Below are positions 1-9,100 of a stretch of 31,072 bases of DNA, in pieces. The translations under genes and the position numbers were made by a program. The stretch comes from CAZZCP01 sp964653235 (GTDB lineage: Bacteria > Bdellovibrionota > Bdellovibrionia > Bdellovibrionales > UBA840). Position 1 is the first letter of the stretch; the number at the start of each line of letters is the position of its first letter. The DNA lies in assembly GCA_964653235.1 (NCBI GenBank), contig CAZZCP010000021.1, positions 1 through 31,072 of the forward strand, given 5' to 3'. Under the pieces are notes generated by a model. That model did not search any database. It was not told the DNA's origin and saw nothing but the letters and a program-made list of their open reading frames with translations.

Positions 1-467
1 GAAATGAGTTTTTTGCTGCTTACATCCCAGCTTTCAAGAGGTTGTAAGAAAGAGATACTGCCAATATAGGGGTCAGGAAGTGAGGCCAAATGAAATTTCA
101 AATAAAGCAATTTGCGAATCCTTTGCTTGGACCGGGTCAAGTACTTTGTAGAATGTAGACAATTGGACCAAAACATAAAGAGTCTCAACAGATTTGACCT
201 TAAATTATTGTGAGCATCATAAATATGGGTGAACTTTTCTTGAGCCAGAGATTTACTCAGCTCGTAGAGCCCATGCAATCCTTTTTCTCGATGAACTAAA
301 TGGACTTTGTCTATCTGTGGATGTGCTTTTACAAGATCTTCGAAGTCTTTTCGCACCAGCCAATGCAATTCAGACTGGGGGTACTTCGATTTAATATGTT
401 TGGCAATAACCAGAGATTGTAAAATATCTCCAAAACTGGAAATACGTATCACCAAAAACTTATTCAT
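1..467 (-). CDS. Glycosyltransferase family 9 (heptosyltransferase-like), 3' end cut by window
   Basis: Reading the minus strand from an ATG at 467 gives an open frame of 155 codons that runs off the window start. The N-terminus (MNKFLVIRISSFGDILQSL) has the family 9 signature: a beta strand, then S-S-[FIL]-G-D-[IV]-[LV], then a helix. It continues with KSKYPQSELHWLVRKDF and a HPQIDKV segment, as in WaaC/WaaF/WaaQ proteins. The family transfers ADP-heptose or related sugars to lipopolysaccharide core at the inner face of the inner membrane. A GAGG ribosome-binding site lies about 11 nt upstream of the ATG. Full-length relatives are about 330-350 aa, so more than half of the gene is outside the window. 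The acceptor sugar cannot be assigned. It is divergent from the gene at 527, with only 59 bp between them. Confidence 0.85.
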   Translation of the reverse strand, partial: MNKFLVIRISSFGDILQSLVIAKHIKSKYPQSELHWLVRKDFEDLVKAHPQIDKVHLVHREKGLHGLYELSKSLAQEKFTHIYDAHNNLRSNLLRLFMFWSNCLHSTKYLTRSKQRIRKLLYLKFHLASLPDPYIGSISFLQPLESWDVSSKKLI

Positions 468-526
468 TCTTATTTTTACCTCAAGTCTTATTTGAAAACA
501 AATGCCTTGTCTGTGGCAGTGAGCTA

Positions 527-1828
527 ATGAATACTAGGCTTATGCATCATAAGATTTCTATTTTGAGTTCATTTGGCAGTGGAGACTGGCTGGCTCTTCA
601 ATTGAGAGAAAGAGGTTTTACGGTCTACTTTTATGATTTCTCTCACCTTCTTGGTCAATGGACTCCTGAAGATTGGGAAGGTCCTTTTGGGCTCTTGCGC
701 GATAAAAGTGTGAACCCTTCACAAGTTTCTCATTTTTTTGAAGGTGAAAGTGTCGAAGAGTCGGAGCGCGGCTTTTGTTTTTGGCTGCCAGAAGGACCTC
801 TTGAGCTAAAGGGGCCGCTCTATCGTTACTCAAAAAACAGTCGTTTGATTCACCCCGATGTCGAGCATTATTTAAGAAATGCAGCTCATGTATCAGTAGA
901 AGAAAAGCGTCATCTGCAGGTAGAAGTGGACAGTTTGCCATACCGTTCTGCATGGCCGGTTTATTTTTCTCACCAATTTGCCTCGAATTCATATGGTGAA
1001 AATTGCGATGCAATTACCGCGAATAACTCTCACGTATCTTTGTTTTCTTCTTTTTTCTATCGATCTCCATCGCGACGTGGACTCGCAGATGCTTTTCAAA
1101 AATTAATTGATCAAGGGGTACATTGCTTTCAAAACTTTACTTGGAAAAAGCTGCATGTAGTTCGCAAGAAGATTGAAAAAATTGAAATTGAAGTCCGACA
1201 GCAAGCCCAGCTACAAGAATGTGATCAGGTCATTTCGTTTTTATCTATGGCAGATTGGCAGTTTATTGACTCAGAAGCAAAAAAAGAAATTTTCGGTGAT
1301 TTTGAAATAGTACCTGCCTGGTATTGGTCTCGGTTTCGTTTTGAATTGAGCCCAGAAGAACTGCTTTCAGAACTTCCAGTTCATTGCGTTTCAATACTCG
1401 ATTTAGAACTGCCTTGGGCTTATGACAATATGGCTGTTCTGATTAAAAATTACCGCCAATCTGAAATGGATATTTGGATTCGCTATCCTCATCGCTCACG
1501 TTTTGACAAAATGGCGATAGAAGCGATTGAAGAAAAACTAAAAATTTTTTTACAGAATAAGTTTCCAGATTCTGAAATTAAAAAGTTACAGTTTCCGCAA
1601 GAATATAAGTATGACTTTTCTCAACTGGGTCCGGTGCGATTTCCTGTTTATTTTTTAAAGGATATCAAGCCATTTCCTAAACCACAGATTCGCAACTTTC
1701 ATTTTGCAGGTGTTGAAAGTCGATCAAGACTCGATATTTTATCTATTTGGGAAGAGGAATTGCGTCTTTTAGAAAAAAGTCGTAAATGGGTTGAAGAAGA
1801 GACTGAATCCTATGAGGTAGAATTGTGA
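527..1828 (+). CDS. Diverged FAD/NAD(P)-oxidoreductase-like protein of unknown function
   Basis: A 433-aa soluble protein that I cannot assign to a named family. The N-terminus (KISILSSFGSGDWLALQLRE, then a strand ending in FYDFS) has the shape of a Rossmann dinucleotide-binding fold, but the Gly-rich loop is degenerate. Around residues 180-210, SRRGLADAFQKLIDQGV followed by a strand pair resembles the middle of protoporphyrinogen oxidase/amine oxidase proteins. Near residue 390, NFHFAGVESRSRLDI resembles their C-terminal FAD-contacting LAGD strand. No signal peptide or membrane helix is seen. Its TGA overlaps the GTG start of purB, so the two are translationally coupled. No strong Shine-Dalgarno precedes the ATG at 527; an in-frame ATG at 542 with AGG nearby is an alternative start. 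The fold assignment is inference. Confidence 0.75.
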   Translation: MNTRLMHHKISILSSFGSGDWLALQLRERGFTVYFYDFSHLLGQWTPEDWEGPFGLLRDKSVNPSQVSHFFEGESVEESERGFCFWLPEGPLELKGPLYRYSKNSRLIHPDVEHYLRNAAHVSVEEKRHLQVEVDSLPYRSAWPVYFSHQFASNSYGENCDAITANNSHVSLFSSFFYRSPSRRGLADAFQKLIDQGVHCFQNFTWKKLHVVRKKIEKIEIEVRQQAQLQECDQVISFLSMADWQFIDSEAKKEIFGDFEIVPAWYWSRFRFELSPEELLSELPVHCVSILDLELPWAYDNMAVLIKNYRQSEMDIWIRYPHRSRFDKMAIEAIEEKLKIFLQNKFPDSEIKKLQFPQEYKYDFSQLGPVRFPVYFLKDIKPFPKPQIRNFHFAGVESRSRLDILSIWEEELRLLEKSRKWVEEETESYEVEL

Positions 1829-3144
1829 TTGACCGATATTCTCGTGCTGCAATGAAAGAAATTTGGCACTCTGATAGCCGTTTTCGTTTTATGAAAGATG
1901 TAGAAATTGCCGTTGCTGAAGCTCAAGCAGAAGAGGGGATGATTCCTAAAATAGCGGCACAAAATATCAAAAAAAAAGCCAAGTTTGATATAGATAGAAT
2001 TTTAGAGCTCGAAAAAGTGACCCGTCATGATGTAATTGCTTTTGTAAGCAATATGGCTGAAAATGTAGGCAAGGATGGGCGCTATATTCATTATGGTCTT
2101 ACGAGTTCTGATGTTTTAGATACTGCTCTCAGTTTACAGGTGAAGGCATCTTATCCGATCTTGCGAGACACTTGGATCTCTCTTGAAAAATCTTTGCGAA
2201 AACTGGTTGAAAAGCACTCATCTGTTCTTTGTGCTGGACGCACACACGGTATGCATGCTGAGCCAACTAGCTTTGGATTTAAAATGGCAGGTTTTTTGTC
2301 GGAATGGTACCGCAACCAAGAGAGAATGCTTTGTGCTCTTCAAAATTTTCAAGTGGTAAAATTGAGTGGAGCAGTCGGTACCTACTCTTTTTTAGGTAAA
2401 AAAATAGAGACTTCTGTTGGCAAAAAATTAGGACTCAGGCCAGAGGCAATTGCAACCCAAGTGGTTCCCAGAGATCGTCATGCAGAGGTTTTAAATAGTT
2501 TTGCTCTTTGTGCAGGTTTTATTGAAAGGCTTGCTGTTGAGTTGAGGCATTTACAAAGAACAGAAGTAAATGAAGCCATCGAGTGCTTTCGTAAAGGCCA
2601 GAAAGGTTCAAGTGCGATGCCCCATAAAAAGAATCCAATCAGCTCTGAAAATTTAACGGGACAAGCGAGAATGTTACGCTCTTTTGCGCTTGTTGGCTTA
2701 GAGAATATTGCTTTGTGGCATGAAAGGGATATATCACATTCCGCTACAGAAAGAATGTCATTTGCAGATGCATTTGTTCTACTAGATTATTCTTTGGATC
2801 GATTGAGCCAAGTTTTAAATCGACTTGAAATCAATGAAAAACAAATGCGAAAAAATATGGAATTGTCTCAAGGCATGCTGTTTTCGTCGCATCTTTTGCT
2901 CGCTTTGGTTCAAAAAGGAGAGACTCGAGAAGATGCTTACAAGAAAGTACAGTCATTGGCTCATTCTTTACAAGAAAATGAGCAGCTTCATGATCTCTGT
3001 GTCAACGATGCTCAAGTATCAAGTTTGCTGTCAAACAAAGAGATCCAAGATATTTTTAGCGGCAAAAAACATCAAAAAGAAATTCATAAACATTTAAAGC
3101 AGTTTCTAGCAAAGAAACGAAAACTTCTACCACAGAAGATTTGA
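1825..3144 (+). CDS. purB: Adenylosuccinate lyase
   Basis: A 439-aa cytosolic enzyme of purine synthesis. It releases fumarate from SAICAR and from adenylosuccinate, giving AICAR and AMP. The sequence follows Bacillus-type PurB throughout: IDRYSRAAMKEIWH at the N-terminus, TRHDVIAFVSNM, HYGLTSSDVLDTA, GRTHGMHAEPTSFG (substrate-binding His) and the fumarase-superfamily signature GSSAMPHKKNP near residues 261-271, followed by WHERDISHS. Length matches the family (about 430 aa). Translation starts at a GTG that overlaps the upstream stop codon, with GAGG 7 nt before it. The upstream partner protein is unusual for a purB operon; the downstream genes concern murein rather than purines. Confidence 0.97.
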   Translation: MIDRYSRAAMKEIWHSDSRFRFMKDVEIAVAEAQAEEGMIPKIAAQNIKKKAKFDIDRILELEKVTRHDVIAFVSNMAENVGKDGRYIHYGLTSSDVLDTALSLQVKASYPILRDTWISLEKSLRKLVEKHSSVLCAGRTHGMHAEPTSFGFKMAGFLSEWYRNQERMLCALQNFQVVKLSGAVGTYSFLGKKIETSVGKKLGLRPEAIATQVVPRDRHAEVLNSFALCAGFIERLAVELRHLQRTEVNEAIECFRKGQKGSSAMPHKKNPISSENLTGQARMLRSFALVGLENIALWHERDISHSATERMSFADAFVLLDYSLDRLSQVLNRLEINEKQMRKNMELSQGMLFSSHLLLALVQKGETREDAYKKVQSLAHSLQENEQLHDLCVNDAQVSSLLSNKEIQDIFSGKKHQKEIHKHLKQFLAKKRKLLPQKI

Positions 3145-3168
3145 TTTGTACTTTCTTTTTAGTATGAT
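3141..3168 (+). promoter_or_regulatory. Candidate sigma70 promoter for ldcA (leaderless)
   Basis: TTGATT (3141-3146) and TATGAT (3163-3168) are separated by 16 nt. The -35 overlaps the purB stop codon. The predicted transcription start, about 7 nt after the -10, falls on the ATG at 3175, and no Shine-Dalgarno is present. The geometry is identical to the promoter of the MscS-family gene at 14426. Confidence 0.45.
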
Positions 3169-3174
3169 TTTTGT

Positions 3175-4095
3175 ATGTACGAGTGGACTGGTTTAAGTCG
3201 AGGTGACATTGTTGACATTGTGGCTCCTAGTTTTGCAACTAAGAAAGATGAATTTTTGGCGGCCATTGACTATTTAGAGTCTTGGGGTTTAAGGCCACGT
3301 TACCCAAAAAATATTTTGCAAAAGAATTATTACTTCTCGAAGAATGATGACTTTCGATGGAAGCATTTTAAAGCTGCACTTCAAAAAAAAGATTCAAAAA
3401 TTCTTTGGGCATTGAGAGGTGGTTGCGGATCGATAGAGTTAATGCCGCATCTATATCGATTCAAAAAATTGCCTCAGCCAAAACTACTAGTTGGTTTAAG
3501 TGATATCAGTTTTTTACATATTGCTTGGAGTCAAAGATTTAATAGTCCCAGTTTGCACGCAAGAGTGCTGTTTAGCCTACCTAAGACTTCAAGTCGCGCC
3601 AGAGATCGAGTGCATACAGAAAAGTTATTGATTGATCCTGAATATCGCTACACGGCTCGAAATTTACGCCCTTTAAATGCAGCTGCGCTCAAAAAACAAG
3701 TGATTTACGCCCCCGTAACAGGTGGTAATTTGACAACACTTGCTGCGAGTCTTGGTAGTCCTTGGCAGCTTTCAGCCCAGTCTAAGATTTTGATTCTCGA
3801 AGATATTGGTGAAAGAGCCTATCGTGTTGATCGGTGTCTGAGTTCACTTTATTACTCTGGTGCCCTCAAAGGCTGTCGCGCTATTATTTTTGCTGATTTT
3901 TTACACTCTGAAGACCCTGATGGCAAAAACCGTATTCGCCAGGCTTGGCTGCATTTGCTAGAGAAAATCAATATACCGGCATTTTGTGGCTTGAGAACAG
4001 GTCATGGTAGATATCAGTTGCCCATTGTTTTTGGTGTTAAGAACAGGCTTTATTGCGGCTCTAAGAGCGCAAGCTTAGAGGTTTCTTTTCGATGA
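3175..4095 (+). CDS. ldcA: LD-carboxypeptidase (peptidase S66, muramoyltetrapeptide carboxypeptidase)
   Basis: A 306-aa enzyme that removes the terminal D-Ala from L-Ala-D-Glu-mDAP-D-Ala tetrapeptide during murein recycling in the cytoplasm. Family S66 landmarks are in order: GDIVDIVAPS at the N-terminus, ALRGGCGS (usually RGGYGS), GLSDIS with nucleophile Ser109, ILEDIGERAYRVDR with Glu209, and TGHGRYQLP with His277. The Ser-Glu-His spacing (100 and 68 residues) matches that of Pseudomonas LdcA (115-217-285). There is no signal peptide, as expected for a cytosolic recycling enzyme. The start has no Shine-Dalgarno and may be leaderless. The stop overlaps the start of the next gene by 4 nt (ATGA). 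Confidence 0.93.
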   Translation: MYEWTGLSRGDIVDIVAPSFATKKDEFLAAIDYLESWGLRPRYPKNILQKNYYFSKNDDFRWKHFKAALQKKDSKILWALRGGCGSIELMPHLYRFKKLPQPKLLVGLSDISFLHIAWSQRFNSPSLHARVLFSLPKTSSRARDRVHTEKLLIDPEYRYTARNLRPLNAAALKKQVIYAPVTGGNLTTLAASLGSPWQLSAQSKILILEDIGERAYRVDRCLSSLYYSGALKGCRAIIFADFLHSEDPDGKNRIRQAWLHLLEKINIPAFCGLRTGHGRYQLPIVFGVKNRLYCGSKSASLEVSFR

Positions 4096-5135
4096 AATCA
4101 TTAGAGAAAAAGTTAAGCGCTGAATGGAAACATAATATTTCGAGTGCTACTGAAGCTTTGCAAATTTCAGTGTATTTGCAAGGAAAAAAACTTCTCTTTC
4201 TTAAGCTAGGCAGAGACTATCAATTTTTTGATTTGGCATCACTTACGAAAATTATTTTTGGTGTGTCTAAAGTTTTATTTTTAGTACGCGATAAGAAAAT
4301 AAATTTAAAAACAGATTTACAATCCTATATGCCTTTTTTTTCACAAAAACTGGTTCTCGAAAATCTTTTATCTCACTCGGCAGGATTTCATTGGTGGTAT
4401 CCATTTTATAAAGAATTGAAAGCGAAAAGATACATTCCTGAAATTCAATGGCAAAAGTTAAAACGACAATTGCGGCACTGCAAACAATCTAAATCCAATC
4501 AAGCAAACTATTCGGATATCGATTTTTTTTTTCTTGGATGTTTTTTTGAAGAATTTGAGCAAAAACCTTTATTGTCGCAATTTTATGAGTTGCAAGAAAT
4601 ATGGCAACTCGAGAATCTCTTTTTTCATCCTGAAAATAAAGCAAAATATTCTTCAAGCTTGTATGCCCCTACAGAAATTTGTTCGTGGAGAAAGAACAAA
4701 ATCCAAGCTCAGGTTCATGATGAAAACTGCTACTCACTTGGAGGGGTTTCAATGCATGCAGGGCTTTTTGCTGATTTAGAAACTCTATCGGCCTGGTCTT
4801 TGTCAATGAGAGATTCATATTATGCCAATGAATCTTTTTTTCTACCTTCTCAACTGTTAAGAAAATTTACTAAAAAGAAAAGTGCAGATTGGGCATTGGG
4901 ATATATGCTTCCTACTTACGGTTCATCTTCTTCAGGGCAGTATTTTCACCCAAGCAGCTTTGGTCATACGGGTTTTACTGGAACAAGTGTTTGGTTTGAT
5001 CCTAAAAAAGATCTACTGGTAAATTTGTTGAGCAACAGAACGTATCCGAAGCGAGAGAATAAAGACTTTGTTTACCTAAGGCCCAAGATTCATGATATGA
5101 TCTATGAATATTTAAGCAAAGAAGGCTTGTTATGA
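4092..5135 (+). CDS. Beta-lactamase-family (class C/PBP-like) serine hydrolase
   Basis: A 347-aa serine hydrolase of the beta-lactamase/DD-peptidase-like fold. The SxxK motif is SLTK (Ser50, Lys53), followed by the LLSHSAGF loop. The second motif is Tyr140-Ser-Asp (NYSDID) in place of YxN. The third motif is HTG (GHTGFTGTS, residues 291-297), as in esterase/peptidase-like members. No signal peptide is visible, so the protein is probably cytoplasmic, unlike true beta-lactamases. It overlaps ldcA upstream and mpl downstream by 4 nt each. From that position I infer a role in processing murein-derived peptides or amides; resistance to beta-lactams is not implied. The N-terminal 45 residues are poorly conserved with anything I recognise. 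Confidence 0.85.
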   Translation: MKSLEKKLSAEWKHNISSATEALQISVYLQGKKLLFLKLGRDYQFFDLASLTKIIFGVSKVLFLVRDKKINLKTDLQSYMPFFSQKLVLENLLSHSAGFHWWYPFYKELKAKRYIPEIQWQKLKRQLRHCKQSKSNQANYSDIDFFFLGCFFEEFEQKPLLSQFYELQEIWQLENLFFHPENKAKYSSSLYAPTEICSWRKNKIQAQVHDENCYSLGGVSMHAGLFADLETLSAWSLSMRDSYYANESFFLPSQLLRKFTKKKSADWALGYMLPTYGSSSSGQYFHPSSFGHTGFTGTSVWFDPKKDLLVNLLSNRTYPKRENKDFVYLRPKIHDMIYEYLSKEGLL

Positions 5136-6538
5136 AACACATACATTTTATTGGTATTTGTGGTACTGCCATGGCATCACTTGCCGGTTTGTTAAAGCAA
5201 GCAGGTTATAAGGTTACAGGTAGTGATCAAAATGTTTATCCGCCAATGTCTACTCAGTTAGAATCTATAGGAATCTCTATTCAAGATGGCTATCGAGCTG
5301 AAAATTTAAAGCCAAAACCCGACTATGTTATTGTTGGTAATGTAGTACGTAAAGACAACCCCGAAGCTATCGCCTTGCGTGAATTACAAATTCCATATAC
5401 AAGTTTGGCCTCGGCGATCGGTGAGTTTTTTCTGCAAGATAAAAAGTCTATCGTAATTGCTGGAACTCATGGCAAGAGTACAAGTACCTCAATGATGGCT
5501 TGGGTCTTAGAAGAAATGCAGCAAAATCCTAGTTTTTTGGTTGGTGCTATTGCTAAGAATTTTTCTTCCTCATTTGCCTATCAAAAAGGTCCTTATTTTG
5601 TGATTGAAGGTGATGAATACGATACAGCTTACTTTGATAAGGTTCCTAAATTTGTTCATTACAAACCCTATTATACAATTTTAAATTCCATTGAATTTGA
5701 TCATGCGGATATTTACCGAGATCTTGATCATGTTCTATCTGCTTTTCGTTTGTTGTTAGAAAAACAAGATCCAAATGGAATATTACTCTACAATGCAGAA
5801 GATAAAAATATTGATAAAATTTTACCTCATTGTAAATCCAAAATGCTATCTTTTGGATTTTCTGAAGAGGCCGATTACCAAGCAAGAGAAATACACTATA
5901 AGGGAGATTTACTCCAGTTCTCTGTGTATCATAAGAATTCATTTTGTGAAATCATCCAACTCCCAATGATTGGAAAATACAATGTATCAAACGCAATCTC
6001 TGTATTTTCTCTTATGCATGCTATGGGTTACCAAGCAGCGCAAATTGCTAAAGCTTTTCAAAGTTTTCAAGGAGTGAAACGTCGCCAAGAAGTTTTAGGT
6101 GTGGTGAAAGGTATTACTGTGATTGAAGACTTTGCTCATCACCCAACAGCTGTAAAATTTAGTATTGAAGCTGTGAAAGAAAGATTTACAAGAGTGATTG
6201 CTGTTTTTGAACCTAGATCTGCTACCAGCCGCAGAAAAGGTTTTCAAAATGACTACGCTCTTGCCCTGGCTCATGCAGATGAGGTTTTTATTGCAAAGCC
6301 TTTTGATCAAAGTAGAATTGAAGTTGATGATCGCTTTTCAACTCAAGAATTAGTAAATCAGTTGGGCAAAAATGCACAAGCTTTTGAATCGGTAGACCAT
6401 GTGATTTATGAGATTCAAAAAAAGGCGCAAGCTGGTGATGCGATCTTAATTATGAGTAATGGCTCCTTTGATGGCATCTATACTAAAATTTTAAATTTAC
6501 TCAGTAGCGAAGAGCCCGATCAACTATCTCATAAGTAA
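5132..6538 (+). CDS. mpl: UDP-N-acetylmuramate:L-alanyl-gamma-D-glutamyl-meso-diaminopimelate ligase
   Basis: A 468-aa Mur-ligase that attaches recycled L-Ala-gamma-D-Glu-mDAP tripeptide to UDP-MurNAc, returning it to peptidoglycan synthesis. The N-terminus IHFIGICGTAMASLAGLLK is the UDP-binding Rossmann segment typical of Mpl/MurC. The ATP P-loop GTHGKSTS is at residues 111-118. EGDEYDTAYFDK and the HADIYRDL metal/nucleotide region follow. The C-terminal domain shows EDFAHHPTAV and FEPRSATSRRKGFQ, characteristic of Mpl rather than MurC. It overlaps the preceding hydrolase by 4 nt. LdcA makes the tripeptide that Mpl uses, so the operon order mirrors the pathway. Its last 38 bp overlap pepN on the opposite strand. 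Confidence 0.95.
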   Translation: MKHIHFIGICGTAMASLAGLLKQAGYKVTGSDQNVYPPMSTQLESIGISIQDGYRAENLKPKPDYVIVGNVVRKDNPEAIALRELQIPYTSLASAIGEFFLQDKKSIVIAGTHGKSTSTSMMAWVLEEMQQNPSFLVGAIAKNFSSSFAYQKGPYFVIEGDEYDTAYFDKVPKFVHYKPYYTILNSIEFDHADIYRDLDHVLSAFRLLLEKQDPNGILLYNAEDKNIDKILPHCKSKMLSFGFSEEADYQAREIHYKGDLLQFSVYHKNSFCEIIQLPMIGKYNVSNAISVFSLMHAMGYQAAQIAKAFQSFQGVKRRQEVLGVVKGITVIEDFAHHPTAVKFSIEAVKERFTRVIAVFEPRSATSRRKGFQNDYALALAHADEVFIAKPFDQSRIEVDDRFSTQELVNQLGKNAQAFESVDHVIYEIQKKAQAGDAILIMSNGSFDGIYTKILNLLSSEEPDQLSHK

Positions 6539-9092
6539 CAGGTGAAAGATTTCCTGCCTGAAGTCTTTCAAGTTCAGTCTTCATTTTGAGTCTACGTTTT
6601 TCATCGTATTTCTTCCAATTGCGAAAAGCGGTGGCAAAGTGGGCAGCAAATTGTGGATTCTTCTTATCAAGTCGCAAAATTTGATCTGCAAAATATTTGT
6701 AAGAAAGTCCATCTTTACGGTGAAAGCCAAGACTTGATTCAGTAGCAAAAGCAAAGTGAAGGCTCTGGTTGTTGTTGGGATTGTGCTCATCAAAAATTGG
6801 ATCTTTTGCCAGTCTCTGAATATTCAAGAGGTTATCAGGGTCCTCGACGGAGGCTTGAATCCGAAACCATTTGTTCATAACCAAAGAGTCTTTATTCCAT
6901 TTTTTATAAAAGTCATTTAAGACAGCTTCTTTTTCTGGCATGTTTTGTTGAGTGATAATTGACATAGCGGCAAAAGCTTCAGTCATATTTGTTGAACTAA
7001 AATAAAGTTGTGGAGCGAGTTCTTGGCGTGATTTTTGGTAGCAAAGTATGTTGAGGATGCGATTCTTTAACTGGCGAAAAGGTGCTTTTTTTTCAGCTTC
7101 AACTTGAGGAATTTTTTCTCTACATCTTAGATAAGATTGATAAAGTAAATCTTCAAGCTCATCACATAGGCCTTTAAAAAAACTGCACTGCGCCTCATGG
7201 AGTTTTTCTACAGGTATCGGGTCGAGAAATTGGTTTAAATATTCTTTTTCAGGAATCTCCAATAGTTTTGACACAAAAGCAGGGTCATCATCTAGATGAA
7301 GAAGACTCTTTGTAATTGCAGTTTTATAGAGATCAAAATCTTTATTAAACCTTGAGTTCTCAACATAATCTAAGAGCAGTTCTTTACTCAGTTGGTAACA
7401 AGCATTCCATTTGGTAAAAGAGTTTTTATCATTGGCTAAAAGAAAAGCTCTTTCTTCGTTGCTGTAATTGTATTGAATGCGAACGGGAGCGCTGAAATCA
7501 CGTAAAAGGCTCGGTACTACCTTTTTTCTATTAAAAGCAAACTGAAGAATTTGTTTTCTTTCTTTGAGGTGAAACAAGTTAGAGTTATCTCTTGTTTCAC
7601 AGAATTCAGAATCAGGAATTAGAATTTCGTTGCCATTTTCATCAAGAAGACCCAGTAATATAGGTATGTGTTGGGGTTTTTTGTCTTTTTGGCCTATTGT
7701 ATCGGGAATATTTTGTTCAAAAAAAAGCCTGAGTTGATCTTCTGTTTGCTCCACTTTGACTTGAACTTGAGGAGTTCCTGCTTGAGTGTACCACAAGCGA
7801 AATTGACTTAAATCTATTCCACTTGACTCTTCCATACAAACGACAAAATCTTCAGTTGTCACAGCTTGGCCATCATGTTTTTTGTAGTAGTGGGCCATGG
7901 CCGAATTAAATTTGTCATCACCCAGTATGAGCTTCATCATGCGAATGAGTTCAGCACCTTTTTCATAAATGGTAAGAGTATAAAAATTATCAATCGATAT
8001 GGCACTTTCTGGTCTTACGGGGTGAGCATTGCTCGATTCATCTTCTGAAAATTGTCGAGTTCTCAGTAAGTTGACATCATCAATTCTCTTTACAGCTCTT
8101 GAGTTTAAATCTGCGGCAAACTCTTGCTCTCGAAAAACAGTTAGGCCTTCTTTGAGACTCAACTGAAACCAGTCTCGGCAAGTAATACGGTTTCCAGACC
8201 AATTGTGAAAATATTCATGAGCAATAACAGATTGAATTCCGTAATAATCGGAATCGGTTGCGGTTTCAGGTTTTGCTAAAACATATTTGCTGTTAAAAAT
8301 ATTGAGGCCTTTGTTTTCCATAGCTCCCATATTAAAATCATTCACAGCAACGATCATATAGTTATCAAGATCGTACTCAAGATTCCATCTCTCCTCATCC
8401 CAAGTCATAGACTCTTTTAATGATTTCATTGCATGAGAAACTCGATCTTCATTTCCATGTTCGGTGTATATTTCTAGTGATACTTGGCGTTTGCTCTTTG
8501 TTGTAAAGCAATCTTTTTGTAAAGCCAAATCACCTGCAACCAATGCAAATAAATACGAAGGTTTCGGAAAAGGATCACTCCAAGTTACTTTATGTCGATT
8601 GTTTTCAAGCTCTTCAGTAGCAATTCGATTTCCATTAGACAGTAAAATAGGATATTTTTCTTTATCGGCACGAATGTGAGTGGTGTAGACTGCCAAAACA
8701 TCGGGGCGGTCTAGGTAATAAATTATCTTTCGAAAACTTTCAGCCTCACATTGGGTGCAGAAGATTTGATTGCTTTTATAGAGCCCTTCCATACTCTTGT
8801 TGTTCTGTGGTTCGATTCTCGTTTTTTGATAAAGCTCAAACTCATTAGGGACATCGTAAATATATAGATCTTTATCTTTGATTTCATAATTAGTAACTTC
8901 TGAAGCATTTATTTTGAGTGATATCAGATCTTGTTTATCTCCAAAAAGAACCAAATCTTTGCATGGAGTCGATTTTTGAAACTGAATGCTTGCACTGACG
9001 AAACATTCTTCTTCATAGAGATCAAAATCAAGTTCAATGCTTTTGATTGAAAAATCAGGCTTTTTGTAATCGCTCAGTCTTAATTCTTTCAC
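6501..9092 (-). CDS. pepN: Aminopeptidase N (M1 family)
   Basis: A cytosolic zinc aminopeptidase, 863 aa from the chosen start (E. coli PepN is 870). The substrate-binding NMGAMENKGLN motif and the zinc site HEYFHNW with the downstream KEGLTVFREQEF (third ligand Glu) are intact. The ITYYLDRPDVL-like, NMTEAF and C-terminal NLSPVTYEIVDRAL segments align end to end with E. coli PepN. I chose GTG at 9092 because AGGAG lies 5 nt before it and homology begins at LRLSDYKKPDF. The longer frame from 9185 would add a non-homologous tail and overlap the aldehyde dehydrogenase gene by 85 bp. The ribosome-binding site overlaps the stop codon of that upstream gene, so the two are likely coupled. The 3' end overlaps mpl by 38 bp, tail to tail. 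Confidence 0.95.
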   Translation of the reverse strand: MKELRLSDYKKPDFSIKSIELDFDLYEEECFVSASIQFQKSTPCKDLVLFGDKQDLISLKINASEVTNYEIKDKDLYIYDVPNEFELYQKTRIEPQNNKSMEGLYKSNQIFCTQCEAESFRKIIYYLDRPDVLAVYTTHIRADKEKYPILLSNGNRIATEELENNRHKVTWSDPFPKPSYLFALVAGDLALQKDCFTTKSKRQVSLEIYTEHGNEDRVSHAMKSLKESMTWDEERWNLEYDLDNYMIVAVNDFNMGAMENKGLNIFNSKYVLAKPETATDSDYYGIQSVIAHEYFHNWSGNRITCRDWFQLSLKEGLTVFREQEFAADLNSRAVKRIDDVNLLRTRQFSEDESSNAHPVRPESAISIDNFYTLTIYEKGAELIRMMKLILGDDKFNSAMAHYYKKHDGQAVTTEDFVVCMEESSGIDLSQFRLWYTQAGTPQVQVKVEQTEDQLRLFFEQNIPDTIGQKDKKPQHIPILLGLLDENGNEILIPDSEFCETRDNSNLFHLKERKQILQFAFNRKKVVPSLLRDFSAPVRIQYNYSNEERAFLLANDKNSFTKWNACYQLSKELLLDYVENSRFNKDFDLYKTAITKSLLHLDDDPAFVSKLLEIPEKEYLNQFLDPIPVEKLHEAQCSFFKGLCDELEDLLYQSYLRCREKIPQVEAEKKAPFRQLKNRILNILCYQKSRQELAPQLYFSSTNMTEAFAAMSIITQQNMPEKEAVLNDFYKKWNKDSLVMNKWFRIQASVEDPDNLLNIQRLAKDPIFDEHNPNNNQSLHFAFATESSLGFHRKDGLSYKYFADQILRLDKKNPQFAAHFATAFRNWKKYDEKRRLKMKTELERLQAGNLSPVTYEIVDRALRY

Positions 9093-9100
9093 TCTGACTC

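Noticed and set aside
618..1013. 131-aa open frame antisense to the FAD-like gene
   Set aside because: A shadow frame: no Shine-Dalgarno, no recognisable motif, and the plus-strand frame is coupled to purB.
4092..5135. Calling the serine hydrolase an antibiotic-resistance beta-lactamase
   Set aside because: No signal peptide, altered YxN and KTG motifs, and a position inside a murein-recycling operon argue for a housekeeping hydrolase.
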